This document shows positions 14,192-16,612 of a stretch of 16,612 nucleotides of DNA, piece after piece. The notes under the pieces were generated by a model that was not told the origin of the DNA, did no database searches, and saw only the letters and a list, made by a program, of their open reading frames with translations. A program made the translations under genes and the position numbers. Origin of the DNA: an uncultured Brevundimonas sp. (lineage in GTDB: Bacteria > Pseudomonadota > Alphaproteobacteria > Caulobacterales > Caulobacteraceae); NCBI RefSeq assembly GCF_943913055.1, contig NZ_CALTWS010000034.1:1-16612 (forward strand), in the 5' to 3' direction. The stretch's first letter is position 1; every line of letters starts with the position of its first letter.

Positions 14192-15298
14192 TCAGGCCGG
14201 GATCAGGACGCGGAACGACCGCAGGGCGGACGAAGGCGACAGCTGGCCCCGATGCCAGACCGAGCCTCCGTCGCCGGCGGGCATGCCGTCGTTCAGATGG
14301 CGGATCTCGGCAAGGATGGCGGGGAAGACAGCGCGGTCCATGCCGATTGCGGCGCAGGCGTAATAAAGTGCCTCGGCACTGTTGTCGGCAAGAGCCTTGC
14401 GGATGTCGGCGGCAGGCAGGCCGCTAAGTGCCGCAAGGCCATGAAGGAAGAGGCCCAGACGCTTCTCGCGGATGGCCCGGACCAGATAGCCGGGCTTAAG
14501 CTGTCCCGCCGCATGCAGCTTGTCGATCAGGCGGCGCTCCATCTCGTCACGCTCCGGACTGTCGGGCGTGGTCTTGGGCGCAGTGGGGGAGGGGGCCATG
14601 GCCTCGGTCGTCGCCTGCTCGACGACGCCGGCGAGGCGCGCCTCGTCGATCTCGAACCGGGCCGCGATGGACTGGCGCAGGGCCGTGCCCACCCACTGAT
14701 ACATCTGCTCGGCCAGGGTCTCCGTCAGGCCGGGGTGGCGCGTCAACGGCAGGCGCAGGGCGGCAATGCGACGGGAATGCTCGACCAGACGACGCACCCC
14801 CTCGCCACTGATCTGGGCGGTGCGGTTCGAGGCCAGGGCGGTCAGGGTGGCGGGCTCGCCCCGGTCGATGATGGCGTCCGACACCCGGCCGCTGAGCCTG
14901 GGCCGGAGGGCGACCTCGATCTGATGCTCCAGCGTGGCCTCCAGCAGGACACGCATCATGTCTTCGTCCTGAAGCACGGGGCTGGCGGCCAGCAGCGGAC
15001 GGGCGATGTCGATCTCGTCCATCATCAGCACGTTGACGACGGAACGGGGGGCCCAGTCGGCCTGGGCCAGACGGCTGGCCAGAACCTTGCGGATGTCGCG
15101 TTCGATCTGATCGGCGACGGTCAGGAAGATGTCGCCAAAGGCCTTGGCCGATTCCTCGCTGGCTCCTTGGTTTTCGCACAGGGTCAGCACGCCCATGAGC
15201 AGGCGTTGTCGCGCATCGACGCTGGGGTTGCGGGCCAAGGCGACCAGATCGGGAAGGGGCGAACCGGGTTCGGTACGCATGAGGGGCAGGACGGTCAC
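14192..15298 (-). CDS. DUF2336 family protein, copy 2
   Basis: A 368-residue all-helical protein paralogous to the gene at 11534-12676. Shared marks are ARPLLAASPVLQDEDMM (99-115), VALRPRL (129-135), ALASNRTAQIS (154-164) and the C-terminal block YLVRAIREKRLGLFLHGLAA (272-290) with the following helices. A proline-rich linker (PSPTAPKTTPDSPERDE, about 236-252), absent from copy 1, separates the two halves. No signal peptide or membrane segment. Activity is unknown. The frame opens with a GTG at 15311-15313, but the GTG at 15296-15298 has GGAG six bases upstream and is preferred. An ATG at 15278-15280 is a further alternative with no ribosome site. A candidate CtrA box and a GANTC site lie just upstream. 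NAD kinase follows on the same strand and may be co-transcribed. Confidence 0.83.
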   Translation of the reverse strand: MTVLPLMRTEPGSPLPDLVALARNPSVDARQRLLMGVLTLCENQGASEESAKAFGDIFLTVADQIERDIRKVLASRLAQADWAPRSVVNVLMMDEIDIARPLLAASPVLQDEDMMRVLLEATLEHQIEVALRPRLSGRVSDAIIDRGEPATLTALASNRTAQISGEGVRRLVEHSRRIAALRLPLTRHPGLTETLAEQMYQWVGTALRQSIAARFEIDEARLAGVVEQATTEAMAPSPTAPKTTPDSPERDEMERRLIDKLHAAGQLKPGYLVRAIREKRLGLFLHGLAALSGLPAADIRKALADNSAEALYYACAAIGMDRAVFPAILAEIRHLNDGMPAGDGGSVWHRGQLSPSSALRSFRVLIPA

Positions 15299-15320
15299 GC
15301 ACGTCTCCGTCACGCCGGAC

Positions 15321-15325
15321 GATTC
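15321..15325. promoter_or_regulatory. GANTC (CcrM methylation) site in the divergent promoter region
   Basis: GATTC lies 22 bases before the GTG start of the second DUF2336 gene. GANTC is the target of the cell-cycle methyltransferase CcrM in Caulobacterales, where intergenic sites can set GcrA-dependent expression. With the GAATC at 15376-15380 it brackets the CtrA-like box. A single pentamer has little weight alone. Confidence 0.35.
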
Positions 15326-15352
15326 GGCACCTCCGACCCTAGACCGGCCAAG

Positions 15353-15367
15353 CTAAGACAGGGTTAA
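15353..15367 (-). promoter_or_regulatory. Candidate CtrA box between the second DUF2336 gene and the aldolase-like gene
   Basis: Read on the minus strand it is TTAA, seven bases (CCCTGTC), then TTAG; on the plus strand CTAA-N7-TTAA. It has one mismatch to the CtrA consensus. It ends 54 bases before the preferred DUF2336 GTG, closely matching the 51-base distance at copy 1, and lies 71 bases before the aldolase-like ATG. It could serve either gene. Confidence 0.5.
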
Positions 15368-15375
15368 TGAGAGCT

Positions 15376-15380
15376 GAATC
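15376..15380. promoter_or_regulatory. GANTC (CcrM methylation) site upstream of the aldolase-like gene
   Basis: GAATC lies 8 bases from the CtrA-like box and 58 bases before the aldolase-like ATG. Recorded because two GANTC sites and a CtrA-like box share a spacer of only 140 bases between divergent genes. Confidence 0.35.
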
Positions 15381-15438
15381 TTGACGCCGTGCCGGATGAG
15401 GGCGACCGTGGCCTGAACGTCGATAAGGAACCGCCGTC

Positions 15439-16206
15439 ATGGCCGATGGAGCCGCCGTCCAATCCCTGAAATCCCGGGTGTCCGCAGAGGAGTGGCAGAC
15501 GCGCGTCGAGCTGGCCGCGCTATATCGTCTGGTCGCGCTGCACGGCTGGGACGACATGATCTTTACCCATATTTCGGCACGGGTGCTGGGGCCGGAGCAT
15601 CATTTCCTGATCAATCCCTATGGCTGGTATTTCGAGGAGATCACGGCGTCCTCGCTGGTGAAGGTCGATCTGGACGGCAACGTCGTTCAGGACACGACCA
15701 GTTTCATCAATCCGGCGGGCTTCACCATCCATTCGGCCATCCACGGCGCGCGAGACGATGCCAAGTTCGTCATCCACCTGCATACGGTGGCGGGCGTGGG
15801 CGTGGCGGCGCAGGCCGAAGGGCTGCTGCCCATCGGCCAGAATGCCTGCCTGTTGCAGCATCAGGTGGCCTACCACGGCTATGAGGGCCTGGCGCTGAAC
15901 CACGACGAGCGCGAGCGGCTAGTGGCCGATCTGGGGGACAAGCCCCTGATGCTGCTGCGCAATCACGGCACGCTGGCGGTGGGTCAGACGGCGGCGGCGG
16001 CCTGGGTCGGGATGTTCTTCCTGGAGCGGGCCTGCGCCCAGCAGGTGGCGGCGCTGTCAGGAGGACGCGAACATGTGCTGATGGCCCCCGACGCGGCGCA
16101 GGAAGAAACCAAGGAACAGGGCAAGGGGATCGGCTTCGTCTCCTCCCTGGCCTGGCCCGGAGCCCTGCGGATGCTGGATCGAAAGTCGCCGGGCTACGAC
16201 GCGTGA
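15439..16206 (+). CDS. Class II aldolase/adducin family protein, adducin-like
   Basis: A 255-residue protein of the class II aldolase fold. Zinc-ligand candidates are His113 and His115 (VIHLHT) and His176 (LLRNHGTLAVG). The segment NPAGFTIHSAIHGARDDAKF (91-110) is very close to the adducin head-domain pattern. It differs from true sugar-phosphate aldolases, in which a catalytic Glu stands 19 residues before the first zinc histidine; here that position is Gly94. So the metal site may persist but classical aldol cleavage is doubtful. GQNACLLQHQVAYHGYEGLAL also follows adducin. The ATG at 15439 has AAGGAA (15425-15430) eight bases upstream. The stop overlaps the next gene by GTGA. A CtrA-like box and GANTC site lie upstream. 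Ligand unknown. Confidence 0.9.
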   Translation: MADGAAVQSLKSRVSAEEWQTRVELAALYRLVALHGWDDMIFTHISARVLGPEHHFLINPYGWYFEEITASSLVKVDLDGNVVQDTTSFINPAGFTIHSAIHGARDDAKFVIHLHTVAGVGVAAQAEGLLPIGQNACLLQHQVAYHGYEGLALNHDERERLVADLGDKPLMLLRNHGTLAVGQTAAAAWVGMFFLERACAQQVAALSGGREHVLMAPDAAQEETKEQGKGIGFVSSLAWPGALRMLDRKSPGYDA

Positions 16207-16612
16207 CATCGGCCGGGGGGCTGTGGGTCGGGATTGCGGCGCTGGCGATGGCCGGCCCGTGCGTGGCTGGTCCCTGGACCCAGCCGAAAGGCCAGGGTCA
16301 GATCATCGTCAAATTTGAGGAGATGCGGGCCGATCAGGGGTTCGACCCTGACGGTAACCGGGTCGATCTGCCGGCGGATCGGCGGGACACGGCCCTGAGC
16401 GCCTTCATCGAGTACGGGCTGACGGACACGCTGACATTCCAGTTCAAGGGTGACTGGCAGTCGGGCGAGGACGCCTTCGTGGAATACGAAGGGCGCGGGC
16501 CGCTGGAGGTCGGGGTCACCTGGCGCGTCTGGCGCGACGACCAGACCTCCGTCAGCCTGTACGGCGGCTATGCCGACGGGGGCGAGGGGCGCAATGCGGG
16601 CTATGCCGCGCC
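16203..16612 (+). CDS. Exported, probably outer-membrane, protein (N-terminal part, cut by window end)
   Basis: The frame opens with a GTG (16203-16205) overlapping the aldolase-like stop as GTGA and stays open for 136 codons to the window edge, so the gene is partial. The first 22 residues (MTSAGGLWVGIAALAMAGPC, then VA) look like a Sec signal peptide with cleavage before GPWTQPKG. The mature part alternates hydrophobic and polar residues in strands such as GQIIVKFEEMR, ALSAFIEYGLTDTLTFQFKG, PLEVGVTWRVW and TSVSLYGGYAD, the habit of an outer-membrane beta-barrel. No family name is certain from this fragment. The overlap suggests translational coupling with the aldolase-like gene, though a cytoplasmic and an outer-membrane protein make an unusual pair. 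Confidence 0.7.
   Translation, partial: MTSAGGLWVGIAALAMAGPCVAGPWTQPKGQGQIIVKFEEMRADQGFDPDGNRVDLPADRRDTALSAFIEYGLTDTLTFQFKGDWQSGEDAFVEYEGRGPLEVGVTWRVWRDDQTSVSLYGGYADGGEGRNAGYAA

Noticed and set aside
13560..14363. 267-residue plus-strand frame opposite NAD kinase
   Set aside because: The minus strand carries GGDG and the GSTAYN signature; the plus frame has no support.
14252..15367. 371-residue plus-strand frame opposite the second DUF2336 gene
   Set aside because: The minus strand encodes a paralogue of another protein in the window, which fixes the coding strand; the plus frame is a shadow.
1..16612. tRNA, rRNA, CRISPR array, insertion-sequence transposase or toxin-antitoxin pair
   Set aside because: Looked for on both strands; nothing with the needed structure or motifs was seen. 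The REPIN-like element is the only mobile-type sequence.

Overview
The window is GC-rich DNA from an alphaproteobacterium, most likely in the order Caulobacterales (Brevundimonas or Caulobacter type). This rests on the gene set: a GTP-type PEP carboxykinase, DUF1489, two DUF2336 proteins, an alphaproteobacterial NAD kinase and a solitary Hpt protein. Intergenic sites resembling CtrA boxes (TTAA-N7-TTAA) and CcrM sites (GANTC) point the same way. I see no rRNA, tRNA, CRISPR array, transposase or prophage gene. The DNA is densely coding, with no gene-free stretch over 300 bases. Most long antisense reading frames here are high-GC shadows.

Region 1 (1-3830, minus strand). In transcription order: a five-helix membrane protein, a biotin-dependent acyl-CoA carboxylase alpha subunit (methylcrotonyl-CoA type favoured), a small exported protein whose start overlaps the carboxylase stop (ATGA), a DUF1489 protein, and the first 66 codons of a protein with a cyclic-nucleotide-binding domain. 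A GGGA-rich imperfect hairpin separates the last two.

Region 2 (4052-6624). A plus-strand DJ-1/PfpI-like protein lacking the catalytic cysteine converges on a minus-strand set: DUF938 methyltransferase, RsuA/RluF-type pseudouridine synthase (ATGA overlap) and a ClpP-fold protease-like protein.

Region 3 (6836-10473). GTP-dependent PEP carboxykinase is followed by a ThiO/DAO-type flavin oxidase. A TonB-like protein converges on the oxidase, and the two genes share the palindrome CTAG as their stop codons.

Region 4 (10600-15370) is the most interesting part. It holds a lytic transglycosylase, two DUF2336 paralogues pointing inward, and between them a REPIN-like palindromic element, an Hpt phosphotransfer protein and NAD kinase. 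The transglycosylase and both DUF2336 genes each have a near-consensus CtrA box just upstream. Most of the few TTAA tetramers I found between genes lie in these boxes. This suggests, but does not prove, a cell-cycle-controlled cell-envelope or signalling locus.

Region 5 (15439-16612). An adducin-like class II aldolase homologue, lacking the usual catalytic glutamate, is coupled by a GTGA overlap to an exported, probably outer-membrane, protein cut by the window end.

Starts were moved from the longest reading frame wherever a Shine-Dalgarno sequence or a family N-terminus argued for it; each case is explained in its entry.
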